64,000 bases of DNA, from the NCBI RefSeq assembly GCF_900113605.1, contig NZ_FOPY01000008.1, positions 62,001 to 126,000 of the forward strand, written 5' to 3'. The stretch is from Modicisalibacter xianhensis (GTDB lineage Bacteria; Pseudomonadota; Gammaproteobacteria; Pseudomonadales; Halomonadaceae). The notes below the pieces were generated by a model. It saw only the letters and a program-made list of their open reading frames with translations, was not told where the DNA came from and ran no database searches. Position 1 is the stretch's first letter, and each line of letters begins with the position of its first letter. The position numbers were made by a program, and so were the translations under genes. Shown here in pieces: positions 33,846-43,778 of the stretch.

Positions 33846-34874
33846 ATGCACAAGGGGACATCCAAGCCCTTGGTCTTGCTGCAGGAACCATTTCTGGGTC
33901 TGGCAGTAAGTGATGTGCTGGCGATCAACGCGCTGATGACCGAGATCGAGCAGGCCAGCGTGTCGATGGCGGCACCGCTGTTGCGTTTGTGCAACGGCAT
34001 CGATAACGAGCAGGAAATATCGTTGAGCGCCACCAGCCTGGCCTGGCGTATGCGCGGCCCGCTCAATGTGCTGCACAATTGGGCCATGGCCGATGATCTC
34101 AGCATTCCGCACCGTCTGGAGTCGGCATCGCTGGAAGACTTCATCAACTTCGTGGCGATGGCGCGTAGTCTGGCTGAAGCTCAGGGAGCCCCCATTCCGG
34201 GCCGTTTGCTGCATCTGCTTGGTTTAGCCATGGTACGTGCCCGGCTGGAGCGACATGTCGGGCTGAACCCGGGCATCGGGCTTCCAGTATTGCATGCCAC
34301 GGTGGGCTTGAGTGTCGTTGAAATCGCCGCAGTCTGCGGTCTCAAACTGACGACAGTCAGAAATGCCGTTTCCCGGCGGGAAATGGCGCACACCCGAGAG
34401 GAAGGTGTACCACTGGACGAAGCGCTGGACTGGATGGTTCAGCGCAGCGGCTTTTTGTATTCGCATGCCAACGCAGCTTGTCGGGATCGGCGTATCAACG
34501 GCCGGCTGGCATCCGACTGGCTCGAGAAATCGCCGCAGGTAATTGCCGAACGCTATGTCAGCCGTCTGAGGCTATCGTTGTGGCGCCTGTCGGGCAATGG
34601 CCGACGAATTGCCTTGAATGCAGAAGGGGTACGCAATTGCGTCATGTTGTTACCGGGGATCGCTGTTGAGGACCTGCATGGCCTGGGCCTGGAGCGACTC
34701 GAGGATCGTAGCGACGACCCAGCGGCCGAAATGCACCGTGAAGCACTGATGCTTGCCCCCGGTGAATCGCTCTGGCAATGCCAGGCACCGACGTTGCGCG
34801 TTCTCGAAGCGCTAATCGACCGGCTAGTCTGCAGCGATGCGGCCGAGGCCATGATCGATGCTTGCGGTAGTTGA
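33846..34874 (+). CDS. Unrecognised HTH-like protein, paralogue B
   Basis: 342 aa, same domain order as the protein at 23930-24988: FINFVAMARSLAEAQGAP, LHLLGLAMVRARLE, HTH-like VVEIAAVCGLKLTTVRNAVS, VPLDEALDWMVQR, RINGRLASDWLEKSP and VSRLRLSLWRLSGNGRRIAL. GGGGAGA lies upstream of the ATG. Probably a DNA-binding regulator; no pathway context from the neighbours. Clear paralogy but low overall identity suggests an old duplication. Confidence 0.68.
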   Translation: MHKGTSKPLVLLQEPFLGLAVSDVLAINALMTEIEQASVSMAAPLLRLCNGIDNEQEISLSATSLAWRMRGPLNVLHNWAMADDLSIPHRLESASLEDFINFVAMARSLAEAQGAPIPGRLLHLLGLAMVRARLERHVGLNPGIGLPVLHATVGLSVVEIAAVCGLKLTTVRNAVSRREMAHTREEGVPLDEALDWMVQRSGFLYSHANAACRDRRINGRLASDWLEKSPQVIAERYVSRLRLSLWRLSGNGRRIALNAEGVRNCVMLLPGIAVEDLHGLGLERLEDRSDDPAAEMHREALMLAPGESLWQCQAPTLRVLEALIDRLVCSDAAEAMIDACGS

Positions 34875-34885
34875 CGTAAGCCGCG

Positions 34886-35806
34886 TCAGGCCGATTCTGG
34901 CGCTGATTTCTCGCGTGGCCGGCTTTGCCAGGCCGAGTAGGAATATAGCGCCAGCCCGACCCAGATCAGCAGAAACGATGCCAGTTGTGTGGGTGCCAAG
35001 GGTTCACGGAACACCAACAGCGCAATGAAGAATTGCAGGGTCGGGTTGATGTACATCAGAAATCCGACCGTCGCGAGTCGCAAGCGTCGGGTCGCACCGG
35101 CAAATGCCATCAGCGGCAGGGCAGTTATGACGCCACTGGCGATCAGTAGTAGCGTTGCCCGGTTATCTCCAGCCAGGAAATGCGATCCTCCTACTGCACT
35201 CAGCCAGGTGATAGCCAGCAAGCCCAAGGGCAGCAGCAGCAGCGTCTCGACGAAAAGCCCCGACAGGCCATCCAGTGGTACCTGCTTGCGCAAAAGCCCG
35301 TAGGTGCCAAAGGAGACTGCCAGGGTCAATGTGATCCAAGGCAGTTCTCCCAGCAATATCATTTGAATGGCTATGGCCACCGTGGCCAGGCCAATAGCCA
35401 CGCCCTGAAGTTTTTCCATCCGCTCCTTGAGCACGAGCATGCCCAGCATCACATTGACCAGCGGGGTCATGAAGTAGCCAAGGCTGGCCTGGAATACGTG
35501 GCGTGTCTCGACCGCGTAGATATAGATTCCCCAATTGAGGCCGATCAGCAGGGCGCAGGCAAGCACACGCCACAACCGTGATGGTTGAGCCAAAGCTGCA
35601 CTCACCACTGCCCAGCGGCGCATGATGCTGATCAATCCTGCCAGAAAGACGCAGGACCACAGTATGCGGTGTATCAAGACTTCCCAGGCGGGAATGCCTT
35701 CGAAGAGAGCGAAGAACAAGGGGAAGCAGCCCCACATGACATAAGCGGTAAGCCCAAAGACAACGCCTTGCGTGGCTTGCTTATCCGTTGATGCAGATAG
35801 GCTCAT
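34886..35806 (-). CDS. rarD: EamA-family transporter RarD
   Basis: 306 aa, ten-helix drug/metabolite transporter. The N-terminus GLTAYVMWGCFPLFFALFEG, then IPAWEVLIHRILW, is diagnostic of RarD. Predicted efflux or uptake of a small metabolite at the inner membrane; the family was named from chloramphenicol sensitivity. Monocistronic, convergent with paralogue B. Confidence 0.9.
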   Translation of the reverse strand: MSLSASTDKQATQGVVFGLTAYVMWGCFPLFFALFEGIPAWEVLIHRILWSCVFLAGLISIMRRWAVVSAALAQPSRLWRVLACALLIGLNWGIYIYAVETRHVFQASLGYFMTPLVNVMLGMLVLKERMEKLQGVAIGLATVAIAIQMILLGELPWITLTLAVSFGTYGLLRKQVPLDGLSGLFVETLLLLPLGLLAITWLSAVGGSHFLAGDNRATLLLIASGVITALPLMAFAGATRRLRLATVGFLMYINPTLQFFIALLVFREPLAPTQLASFLLIWVGLALYSYSAWQSRPREKSAPESA

Positions 35807-35936
35807 GGCAGCTTCCGTATTGAATAGGCCGCTAATGTAACATCATTTCCTGCCTCGGGCTGCAGCTCAGGGTCACCATCGGTTAGGCTTGGGGTAATGT
35901 CATATGCGTCGTGTCTGTCCACGGCAAGGAGAGAAT

Positions 35937-36740
35937 ATGAGCAAGTTGCGTGTCACCCTGGTGCAGCCTGACCTGCAATGGGAAGACCCGACGGCCAACT
36001 GCCGTCATCTGGATGCCCTGCTGGGCGACATGAGTGGTAACGACACCGACCTGATCGTACTGCCGGAGATGTTCGCCACTGGCTTTACCATGAATTCTCG
36101 TGAAATGGCCGAACCCATGGAACGCAGCCAGAGTGTGGCATGGCTGCGCGATCAGGCTATGAATCGCCAGTGTGTCGTCACGGGCAGTGTGGCAGTGCTG
36201 GATAATGGCGAATACTACAACCGCCTGATTTGGGCGACCCCGGACGGAAGCCTGACTCATTATGACAAGCGGCACCTGTTCCGTATGGCCGGCGAGCACG
36301 AGCGTTACGGGATGGGCAGCCAGCGCGCCATCGTCGAACTCAAGGGGTTCCGGCTATTGCTTTCGGTCTGTTACGACCTGCGCTTTCCGGTCTGGCTGCG
36401 TCAACAACCCGATAGTGAAGAGCACTTCGAATACGACGCCCTGCTGTGCGTTGCCAACTGGCCGGCTCCGCGTCGCCAACCTTGGCGCACGCTGCTTCAG
36501 GCGCGGGCAATCGAGAACCTCTGTTATGTCATTGGCGTCAACCGCGTCGGCGAGGATGCCAAGAAACTGTCCTATGCTGGCGATTCGATGTTGATCGATT
36601 TCAAGGGCGAGGCGCTGATCGACGAGCCTAGTGATACACCTTTCGTGCGGACAGGCGTGCTCGATCTCGAGGCGTTAGCCAAGTTCCGAGAGAAATTTCC
36701 GGCCTGGATGGATGCCGATCGCTTTAGGGTGGACTATTGA
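35937..36740 (+). CDS. yafV: Omega-amidase YafV (nitrilase superfamily)
   Basis: 267 aa with the nitrilase catalytic triad E44 (VLPEMFATGF), K111 (HYDKRHLFRM) and C145 (LLSVCYDLRFPVW). YafV/Nit2-type enzymes hydrolyse alpha-ketoglutaramate and alpha-ketosuccinamate, repairing by-products of glutamine transamination. ATG chosen for AAGGAGAG just upstream. The stop TGA overlaps the rsuA ATG (TGATG), so the two are coupled. Confidence 0.9.
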   Translation: MSKLRVTLVQPDLQWEDPTANCRHLDALLGDMSGNDTDLIVLPEMFATGFTMNSREMAEPMERSQSVAWLRDQAMNRQCVVTGSVAVLDNGEYYNRLIWATPDGSLTHYDKRHLFRMAGEHERYGMGSQRAIVELKGFRLLLSVCYDLRFPVWLRQQPDSEEHFEYDALLCVANWPAPRRQPWRTLLQARAIENLCYVIGVNRVGEDAKKLSYAGDSMLIDFKGEALIDEPSDTPFVRTGVLDLEALAKFREKFPAWMDADRFRVDY

Positions 36741-37441
36741 TGCGTCTGGACAAGTTTCTTTGCGAAACCACAGAGCTGACTCGCAGCCTGGCCAAGAAAG
36801 CGCTGCATCGGGAGGAGGTGACTGTCGAGGGGGAGGTCATCAAGAATCCGGCCACACAGGTTGATGATTCTCATGATGTTCGCTGGTTGGGGGAGCGTCT
36901 CGAGCGAGTTGGCTTTCGCTACCTGATGATGAACAAGCCATTGGGCGTGGAATGCACGACGCGTCCGGGGCTTTATCCTACCGTACTGGAACTGATCGAC
37001 TTGCCGAAAGTTGAGCGCCTGCATCCGGTAGGGCGGCTGGATGTCGACACGACTGGACTCGTGCTGTTGACCGACGATGGCAAGTGGTCGCATCGGGTCA
37101 CGTCGCCACGCGCAAAATGCGAAAAGGTGTACCTGGCAACGTTAGCCGAACCACTGGAGGGCGAGGCGGCCAGTATTGCGGTCGAGAATTTCGCCAAAGG
37201 TCTTTGGTTGGATGGCGAAGAGGAACCGACAAGGCCGGCCAGGCTCGATATTCTCGCGCCCCGTGAAGCCCGCGTAGCCATTACCGAAGGCAAATATCAT
37301 CAGGTCCGACGCATGTTCGCAGCCATTGGCAACCATGTGGAAAAGCTAACCCGGGAATCGATCGGCCCGCTTGTTCTGGATCCGGAATTGGAACCGGGGG
37401 AGTGTCGCATGTTGCGCAGCGATGAAATTGCTGCTTTTTGA
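36740..37441 (+). CDS. rsuA: 16S rRNA pseudouridine(516) synthase
   Basis: 233 aa. S4 RNA-binding domain at about 1-55 (MRLDKFLCETTELTRSLAKK), then the PsuA catalytic domain with aspartate D101 in GRLDVDTTGLVLL and a closing GKYHQVRRMFAAIGNHV. Converts U516 of 16S rRNA to pseudouridine. Translationally coupled to yafV. Confidence 0.92.
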   Translation: MRLDKFLCETTELTRSLAKKALHREEVTVEGEVIKNPATQVDDSHDVRWLGERLERVGFRYLMMNKPLGVECTTRPGLYPTVLELIDLPKVERLHPVGRLDVDTTGLVLLTDDGKWSHRVTSPRAKCEKVYLATLAEPLEGEAASIAVENFAKGLWLDGEEEPTRPARLDILAPREARVAITEGKYHQVRRMFAAIGNHVEKLTRESIGPLVLDPELEPGECRMLRSDEIAAF

Positions 37442-37485
37442 TTTATACCGTTATCTATTTCATATTATAAAAAAAGAATAATTGA

Positions 37486-38136
37486 ATGAAACCTAGTCAA
37501 GCAGAACGTGTGGTTGCATTACTCCTCGACAGACATGGTAAAACCTTTGCCGTTGAATTGGGTATTGACCTGAAAAAGGGCACGCCTTCTCCCTTGTTCC
37601 AACTCTTGTGTCTGGCACTGCTCAGCAGCGCCAGGCTAAGTGCCGGTAATGCCATGCAGGCATGCAAGGCCCTGGGCAAGGCAGGCTGGAGAACATCTCG
37701 GAAAATGGCTGCAACTCGTTGGGAGCAGCGGGTCGAAATCTTGAACAAGAACGGCTATGCCCGTTATGACGAAAAGACCGCTAGCCAGCTCAGAGACATG
37801 GTTCAGATTCTCGAGACACGCTACGCAGGCGATCTTCGCAAACTGCGCACCGAGGCAGAGGGGGATATCGACAAGGCTCGTCGCCTACTCAAGGAGTTCA
37901 AGGGTATCGGTGATGTGGGTGCAGAGATTTTCCTGCGCGAGGTTCAGGTGAGTTGGGAGGAATATCAGCCCTTCGCTGATAATGTGGCCCTCAAGGCGAG
38001 TCGTAAGCTGGGGCTAGGTCAAGATGCCACCAGCCTGGCGAAACATGTTACTGCCGAACAGTTCCCCGTGCTGGTCGCCGCTCTGGTAAGAAGTCACTTG
38101 GCCAAGGATCACGAGCAGATTCTGGCGCAGGTCTAA
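37486..38136 (+). CDS. HhH-GPD-superfamily protein, endonuclease III-like
   Basis: 216 aa. A helix-hairpin-helix-like segment, LLKEFKGIGDVGAEIFLREV (about 134-153), and SLLSSARLS-type helices upstream resemble the endonuclease III fold, but the C-terminal four-cysteine iron-sulfur cluster of Nth is absent. The catalytic lysine/aspartate pair cannot be assigned with confidence. Possible DNA glycosylase or a non-catalytic relative. The upstream 44 bp are very AT-rich. Confidence 0.75.
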   Translation: MKPSQAERVVALLLDRHGKTFAVELGIDLKKGTPSPLFQLLCLALLSSARLSAGNAMQACKALGKAGWRTSRKMAATRWEQRVEILNKNGYARYDEKTASQLRDMVQILETRYAGDLRKLRTEAEGDIDKARRLLKEFKGIGDVGAEIFLREVQVSWEEYQPFADNVALKASRKLGLGQDATSLAKHVTAEQFPVLVAALVRSHLAKDHEQILAQV

Positions 38137-39719
38137 CCGCTCAAGCCGGCTGCATCGACCAGTGCCTGCGTATATCCACTGCGTGGAGAATGCAGGACCT
38201 GCTCGCAATCGCCCTGTTCGACGACGGCGCCATCCTTGAGAACCATCACTCGGTGCGCCATGGCCCGTACTACAGCCAGGTCATGACTGATGAACAGGTA
38301 GCTCAAGCCACGTCGTGCCTGTACATCACGCAACAACTCGACCAGTTGCTTCTGCACAGTACGGTCGAGGGCAGAGGTGGGTTCGTCGAGTACCAGCAGT
38401 TGCGGTTCGAGGATCAAGGCGCGGGCGATGGCAATGCGCTGACGTTGGCCCCCGGAGAATTCGTGCGGATAACGCGCACTGCAATCCGCAGGCAGGCCGA
38501 CTTCCTGAAGTGCCCTGGTAACCCGTCGAAGGATATCGTCACTCCCAAGCTCAGGTTGATGGAAACGCAGCCCCTCGCTGACGATATCGGCTACCGGCAT
38601 ACGTGGGGATAGCGAGCCAAAAGGATCCTGGAAGACGATCTGAAAGTCGCCTCTTCGCTTGCGCAGGTGATCGCCCTTTAGGTGATCGATTCGATCCCCG
38701 GCGAACGTGATTTCTCCTGTCGAGCCGGTCAATCGTAGTATTGCCATGGCCAACGTGGTCTTTCCAGACCCCGATTCACCGACAATGCCCAGGGTTTCGC
38801 CGCGCTGCAGATGCAGGTCAAGCGGGTGTACGGCCACAAACGGTGGGCGACGTCGGGAGAAAAGGCGTTTGGGGCGGGCAAAAGCGACTTCCAACTGGCG
38901 AGTTTCAAGCAGTGCGGGCGCGCTGGGCACAAGGTGTGCCGGGCGGCCTTCGGGCTCGGCAGCCAACAGGGTGCGCGTATAGTCGCTTTGGGGATGATTG
39001 AAGACCTCGCTGACCGGTCCCGTTTCCTGCACCTGGCCACGATACAGCACACAGACCCTATCGGCGTGTCGGCGTACGAGATTCAGGTCATGAGTGATGA
39101 AGAGCATGGCCATGCCATGCGTTTCACGAAGTTCAGCCAGCAAGGCCAGAATGTCCTGCTGAACGGTAACATCGAGTGCTGTGGTCGGCTCGTCGGCGAT
39201 TAGAAGGCGGGGCCGGTTGGCGATAGCCATGGCTATCATCACGCGTTGACGCTGCCCACCGGAAAGTTGGTGCGGCCAGGTATCGAGGAGTTCATCGGGG
39301 CGAGGCAGCTTGACCTGAACCAGTAACTCGCGAACGCGCTCGCGTGCCGCACGTCCGGTCAAGCCCTGATGCAGGCGCAGGGTTTCACCGATCTGCTTGG
39401 CAATGGTGTGCAGCGGGTTCAAGGATGTCATTGGCTCTTGGAAGATGAAACCGACCTGGTTGCCGCGGATTCCTTGCCATTTTGTTGCAGTCAAGGTGGA
39501 CAGGTCGGTGCCTGATAGGCGCCGTTCACCGGAAACACGGGCACTGGCAGGTAACAGCCCCATGGCACCCAGGGCGCTGACCGATTTTCCAGACCCCGAT
39601 TCGCCCACCAGCGCCAAGGTTTCGCCGCGCCGAATGTCCAAGGAGAGATTGTCCACTACCTTCATGTTGCCGAAGGCAATGCTGAAACGATGCAGGGAAA
39701 AGACGATGTCAGCGCTCAT
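38133..39719 (-). CDS. yejF: Peptide ABC transporter, tandem ATPase YejF
   Basis: 528 aa with two complete ABC ATPase domains. Walker A motifs GESGSGKSVSALG (near 40) and GESGSGKTTLAMA (near 320); signatures LSGGQRQRVMIAMA and FSGGQRQRIAIARA; Walker B LLIADEPTTALD and LLVLDEPTSALD. Energises uptake of oligopeptides and microcin C-type compounds. ATG 39719 chosen; the frame upstream to 39821 only overlaps yejE. Starts 11 bp inside the yejE gene. The 3' end overlaps the convergent HhH-GPD gene by four bases. Confidence 0.93.
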   Translation of the reverse strand: MSADIVFSLHRFSIAFGNMKVVDNLSLDIRRGETLALVGESGSGKSVSALGAMGLLPASARVSGERRLSGTDLSTLTATKWQGIRGNQVGFIFQEPMTSLNPLHTIAKQIGETLRLHQGLTGRAARERVRELLVQVKLPRPDELLDTWPHQLSGGQRQRVMIAMAIANRPRLLIADEPTTALDVTVQQDILALLAELRETHGMAMLFITHDLNLVRRHADRVCVLYRGQVQETGPVSEVFNHPQSDYTRTLLAAEPEGRPAHLVPSAPALLETRQLEVAFARPKRLFSRRRPPFVAVHPLDLHLQRGETLGIVGESGSGKTTLAMAILRLTGSTGEITFAGDRIDHLKGDHLRKRRGDFQIVFQDPFGSLSPRMPVADIVSEGLRFHQPELGSDDILRRVTRALQEVGLPADCSARYPHEFSGGQRQRIAIARALILEPQLLVLDEPTSALDRTVQKQLVELLRDVQARRGLSYLFISHDLAVVRAMAHRVMVLKDGAVVEQGDCEQVLHSPRSGYTQALVDAAGLSG

Positions 39720-40815
39720 CGGCTGGCTCCTTGGTGAGCGGTGCCATGGAGGTCTCGGTATCCGGTTGCATGGGAGCCAGAATATGCCGCGGATCGAAGG
39801 CATCCCGCAGGCCTTCGCCAATGAACACCAGCAACGACAACATCAAGCTTAGCGTGATGAAAGCAGTAATCCCGAGCCAGGGGGCTTGAAGGTTGTTCTT
39901 GCCCTGAGCCACCAGTTCACCCAGCGAAGGCGAACCGGGCGGCAGGCCGAAGCCCAGGAAATCCAAGGCGGTCAAGGTAGTGATCGCCCCCGTAAACAGG
40001 AAAGGAATGAAGGTCAGGGTTGCGACCATCGCGTTGGGTAAAACATGCCGCCACATGATCAAGTGTGACGGCAGTCCCAAGGCGCGAGCGGCACGCACGT
40101 ACTCCAGGTTGCGCGCACGCAGGAATTCCGCACGCACGATGTCCACGAGACCCAGCCATGAAAAGAGCAGCATGATGCCCAGTAGCCACCAGAGATTGGG
40201 CTCGACCAGGCTGGCTAGGATGATCAGCAGGAACAAGACTGGCAACCCAGACCAGATTTCCGTGAAGCGCTGACCGATCAGGTCGACCTTTCCTCCAAAG
40301 TAGCCTTGGATACCGCCAACAACCACGCCAAGGACCAGCGAGCCGGCGGTCAGTACCAGCGCGAAGACCACCGAGAGACGAAACCCGTAGATCACCCTGG
40401 CCAGAACGTCACGCCCCTGATCATCGGTTCCCAGCCAGTGTCGGCCAGTCGGCGGGGATGGGGCCGGGTGGGAGAGGTTACGGTCCAGTGTGTCGTAGCT
40501 GAAAGGGATGGGAGGCCAGAGCATCCAGCCGTTGCTGGCGATTTCGTCATGCACGAAGTCGTCCCGGTAATCCGCTGTGGTAGGCAGGAATCCGCCGAAC
40601 TCGGTTTCGGGGTAATCGACTAACATCGGAGCATACCAGCGATCCTGGTATTGCATGACGATGGGCTTATCGTTGGCGATGAACTCCGCGCCAAGGCTGA
40701 TTGCGAAAAGCAGGGCAAACAGCCAGAGCGACCAGCGAGCCCGGCGGTTACCGCGGAAAACGGCAATGCGCCGACGGGTGATAGGGGACAGGCCCGACCG
40801 AAAACGCCACAGCAT
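39709..40815 (-). CDS. yejE: Peptide ABC transporter permease YejE
   Basis: 368 aa. Long N-terminal periplasmic segment after the first helix (FIANDKPIVMQYQDRWYAPM, typical of YejE), then the binding-protein-dependent permease domain with LGLPSHLIMWRHVLPNA, an EAA-type loop that contacts the ATPase. Two bases separate it from yejB. Confidence 0.93.
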   Translation of the reverse strand: MLWRFRSGLSPITRRRIAVFRGNRRARWSLWLFALLFAISLGAEFIANDKPIVMQYQDRWYAPMLVDYPETEFGGFLPTTADYRDDFVHDEIASNGWMLWPPIPFSYDTLDRNLSHPAPSPPTGRHWLGTDDQGRDVLARVIYGFRLSVVFALVLTAGSLVLGVVVGGIQGYFGGKVDLIGQRFTEIWSGLPVLFLLIILASLVEPNLWWLLGIMLLFSWLGLVDIVRAEFLRARNLEYVRAARALGLPSHLIMWRHVLPNAMVATLTFIPFLFTGAITTLTALDFLGFGLPPGSPSLGELVAQGKNNLQAPWLGITAFITLSLMLSLLVFIGEGLRDAFDPRHILAPMQPDTETSMAPLTKEPADER

Positions 40816-40817
40816 GA

Positions 40818-41891
40818 TCAGGCTCCTCTTGTCTCGAAATCGATACGCGGATCGACCCAGACATAGGTCAGATCGGAGACCAGCTTGAGTATCAAGCCGA
40901 TTAGCGTATAGAGATACAGCGTACCGAAGATGACGGGGTAGTCGCGCTGCATGACGGCTTCAAAACCGAGCAGGCCAAGCCCATCGAGCGAGAAAATGAC
41001 CTCGATCAGCAGCGAGCCGGTAAAGAAAATGCCTACCAATGCCGAGGGCAGGCCGGCGATGATGATCAGCATGGCGTTTCGAAATACATGCCCGTAGAGC
41101 ACACGGCGGTCGCTGGCTCCCTTGGCACGGGCAGTCAGCACGTATTGCTTGTGAATCTCGTCGAGAAAGCTGTTCTTGGTCAGCATGGTCAGCGTCGCGA
41201 AGCTGCCGATGGCCGCAGCGACGACTGGCAGAGTAATATGCCAGAAGTAGTCACCGATCTTGCCCATCAGACTGAGATCGTCGAAGTAAGGGGAGGTCAG
41301 GCCACGCAGAGGGAAGACATCCCAATAGCTGCCACCGGCGAACAGCACGATGAGAAGAATGGCGAACAGAAACCCCGGTATGGCGTAGCCGACAATGACC
41401 AGCCCCGATGTCCAGACATCGAACCTCGAACCATGACGCAGCGCCTTGCGGATGCCCAGCGGGATCGAGATCAGATAGACCAGCAAGGTCGTCCATAGGC
41501 CGAGTGAGATCGAGACGGGAAGTCGCTCGATCATCAGGTCAATGACGGGGCGATCGCGGAAGAAACTGCTGCCGAAGTCGAACGTCGCATAGTCGGCGAT
41601 CATGTTCATGAAGCGGACATGTGCAGGCTCATCGAAGCCGAATTGCTCCTCGAGCGCCGCGATGAAGCGAGGATCTACACCTCGCGAGCCACGCGATTCG
41701 CCGCTGCTCGTGGTGTCCCCGCCACCACCGCTCATGCGTGTACTGGCTGCACTGTCCAAGCCTTGATAGCGTGCCAGTATCTGGTCGATAGGCCCGCCAG
41801 GGGCTGCCTGCACGATGACGAAGTTCAACAGCATGATTCCCAGCAGCGTGGGAATCATCAGCAGCAAGCGCCGTAGTACATAAGCAGCCAT
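40818..41891 (-). CDS. yejB: Peptide ABC transporter permease YejB
   Basis: 357 aa. First helix [20 protein letters not shown], then the DppB-like permease domain with [20 protein letters not shown] as the EAA loop. Around residues 45-75 a Ser/Gly-rich insert is present, as in other YejB proteins. Pairs with YejE in the membrane. Confidence 0.93.
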   Translation of the reverse strand: MAAYVLRRLLLMIPTLLGIMLLNFVIVQAAPGGPIDQILARYQGLDSAASTRMSGGGGDTTSSGESRGSRGVDPRFIAALEEQFGFDEPAHVRFMNMIADYATFDFGSSFFRDRPVIDLMIERLPVSISLGLWTTLLVYLISIPLGIRKALRHGSRFDVWTSGLVIVGYAIPGFLFAILLIVLFAGGSYWDVFPLRGLTSPYFDDLSLMGKIGDYFWHITLPVVAAAIGSFATLTMLTKNSFLDEIHKQYVLTARAKGASDRRVLYGHVFRNAMLIIIAGLPSALVGIFFTGSLLIEVIFSLDGLGLLGFEAVMQRDYPVIFGTLYLYTLIGLILKLVSDLTYVWVDPRIDFETRGA

Positions 41892-41906
41892 GACGAGTCT
41901 CCGGGC

Positions 41907-43739
41907 TTAGCGACCGCCATGCTGGCGTTGGTTGATGACCTTGGCCCTCTCGGGGTCGACCCACCAGGCTGACAGGTCAAGGTTGTACTCGGGGAAAGGC
42001 TCGGGATAACCGTACTTGTCCCAGACGGCGATGCGCGTCGCCGCCAGGTGAAACTGAGGTATGACATAGAAACCCCAGCGCAACACGCGATCGAGTGCCT
42101 GTGCCGCAGTGTTCAGTTCCTCCCGACTGTGAGCCCGGATGAGCTGCTCCACGAGCGCATCGACGACAGGGTTCTTCAAGCCAATCAGGTTGCGGCTCTG
42201 GGGCTGGTCAGCGTAAGGCGTAGTCCAGTACTCGCGTTGTTCGTTACCGGGGTTGGCCGACTGGGGGAAGCTGCCCACGATCATGTCGTAATCGAAATTA
42301 CGCAGGCGATTCAAGTACTGGTTGACGTCGACGATGCGAATCTTGCCCTGGATGCCGATTCGCTCGAGATTGGCCAACAAAGGCTGCACGATGCGTTCGA
42401 ACTGGGCATCGTACAACAGGACTTCGAGGGTGAAGGGCTCGCCGGTCTTGCGATTGACCAGCTTGCCATTCTTGACTTCATAGCCAGCGTCTCGAAGCAA
42501 GCCCAGCGCTTCGCGCAGGCGTGGACGGAGCTCCTGAGGATGATCGATGGGTAACGACTGTTCGAAGGCTGAGGTGGGCAATTGGTCGCGATAGGGCTCG
42601 AGAAGTGCCAGTTCGCCTTCGCTGGGCATTCCCTCGGCCGCCATCGGTGAATTCTCGAAGTAGCTGTGTGTTCGCTCGTAGGCCCCGTAGAACAGGTTGT
42701 CGTTGAGCCAGGGAAAGTCGAAAGCAAGATTCAGGGCTTCGCGAACGCGCTCGTCCTTGAACTTGTCGCGACGCAGGTTCATTACGTAGGCTTGCATTCC
42801 AGCTGGTTGGCCATCGGGAATCAACAGTTTCTCGACGTAACCCTGCTCGACAGCCGGAAAGTCGTAAGCCGTGGCCCAGTTACGTGCACTGGATTCGATC
42901 CGCATGTCCAGGTTGCCTGCCTTGAACGCCTCGAGAGCAACGGTCTGGTCACGATAGTAATCGAAGATCAGGCGCGCGATGTTGTGCCTGCCGCGATTCA
43001 CCGCAAGATCCTCGCCCCAATAGTCGTCGACACGCTCATAGACGATACGCCGGCCAGGGTCGATTTCGGCGATACGGTAGGGACCCGAACCCAGCAAGGG
43101 ATCGAGAGTCGGTGTCGTGAAATCGCGGCCTTTCCAATACTGCTCGGGCAGGATGGGCAATTGCCCCAGTATCAAGGGCAGTTCCCGGGAGTTCTGCGCC
43201 GCAAAGTCAAAGCGAACGGTATCTTCATCGATGGCCTGGGCTGATGTCACGTCAGCATAATATGCGGCATAGAAGGGCGCCCCTTCATCACGCAGCAGGC
43301 GGAAGCTGAAGACGACATCGGACGCGCGCACGGGTGTTCCGTCGTGAAAACGCGCTTCGGGATGCAGATCGAACTCCATCCAGCGGCGATCCGGGTCGAG
43401 GCGCACCCCCTTGGCAAGCAGGCCATACATGGTGAATGGCTCGTCCGGGTTCTGCACCATCAGGGTATCGTAGATTTCGCTCAGCCCGCTGGCAGGCGTG
43501 CCCTTGACGATAAAAGGGTTGGCCGAGTCGAAGCTGCCAATGGCAGCCCGCACCAGTTCTCCTCCGACAGGCGCATCGGGGTTGACGTAGGAGAAGTGAT
43601 CGAAACCGGCGGGCATCTCGGGCTCGTCGTACATGGCCAGTGCATGCACGGTAGGTACATCCCGACTCTCAGCGGCCTGCGCGAGGCCCGACATGGAAAA
43701 GACAATGGCCGCCAGGGCGGACGCAACGAAATGCGACAT
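41907..43739 (-). CDS. yejA: Periplasmic oligopeptide-binding protein YejA
   Basis: 610 aa, extracellular solute-binding protein family 5. Signal peptide 1-22 (ending SGLAQAAES). The family signature region follows (FSYVNPDAPVGGELVRAA), then DPDRRWMEFDLHPEARFHDG. First gene of yejABEF; ATG 43739 follows AAGGAAG. Binds peptides for delivery to YejB/E. Sits directly downstream of the murein hydrolase gene, so muropeptide recovery is a possible role; this is inference. Confidence 0.92.
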   Translation of the reverse strand: MSHFVASALAAIVFSMSGLAQAAESRDVPTVHALAMYDEPEMPAGFDHFSYVNPDAPVGGELVRAAIGSFDSANPFIVKGTPASGLSEIYDTLMVQNPDEPFTMYGLLAKGVRLDPDRRWMEFDLHPEARFHDGTPVRASDVVFSFRLLRDEGAPFYAAYYADVTSAQAIDEDTVRFDFAAQNSRELPLILGQLPILPEQYWKGRDFTTPTLDPLLGSGPYRIAEIDPGRRIVYERVDDYWGEDLAVNRGRHNIARLIFDYYRDQTVALEAFKAGNLDMRIESSARNWATAYDFPAVEQGYVEKLLIPDGQPAGMQAYVMNLRRDKFKDERVREALNLAFDFPWLNDNLFYGAYERTHSYFENSPMAAEGMPSEGELALLEPYRDQLPTSAFEQSLPIDHPQELRPRLREALGLLRDAGYEVKNGKLVNRKTGEPFTLEVLLYDAQFERIVQPLLANLERIGIQGKIRIVDVNQYLNRLRNFDYDMIVGSFPQSANPGNEQREYWTTPYADQPQSRNLIGLKNPVVDALVEQLIRAHSREELNTAAQALDRVLRWGFYVIPQFHLAATRIAVWDKYGYPEPFPEYNLDLSAWWVDPERAKVINQRQHGGR

Positions 43740-43778
43740 CGACACGCTTCCTTTGCAGTTCGACTCGAACAAGCTGAT

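Noticed and set aside
11792-37456. Identical 15-mer TTTATACCGTTATCT at 11792-11806 and 37442-37456
   Set aside because: One or two such matches are expected by chance in 64 kb, and the flanks do not match. Not reported as a shared regulatory site.
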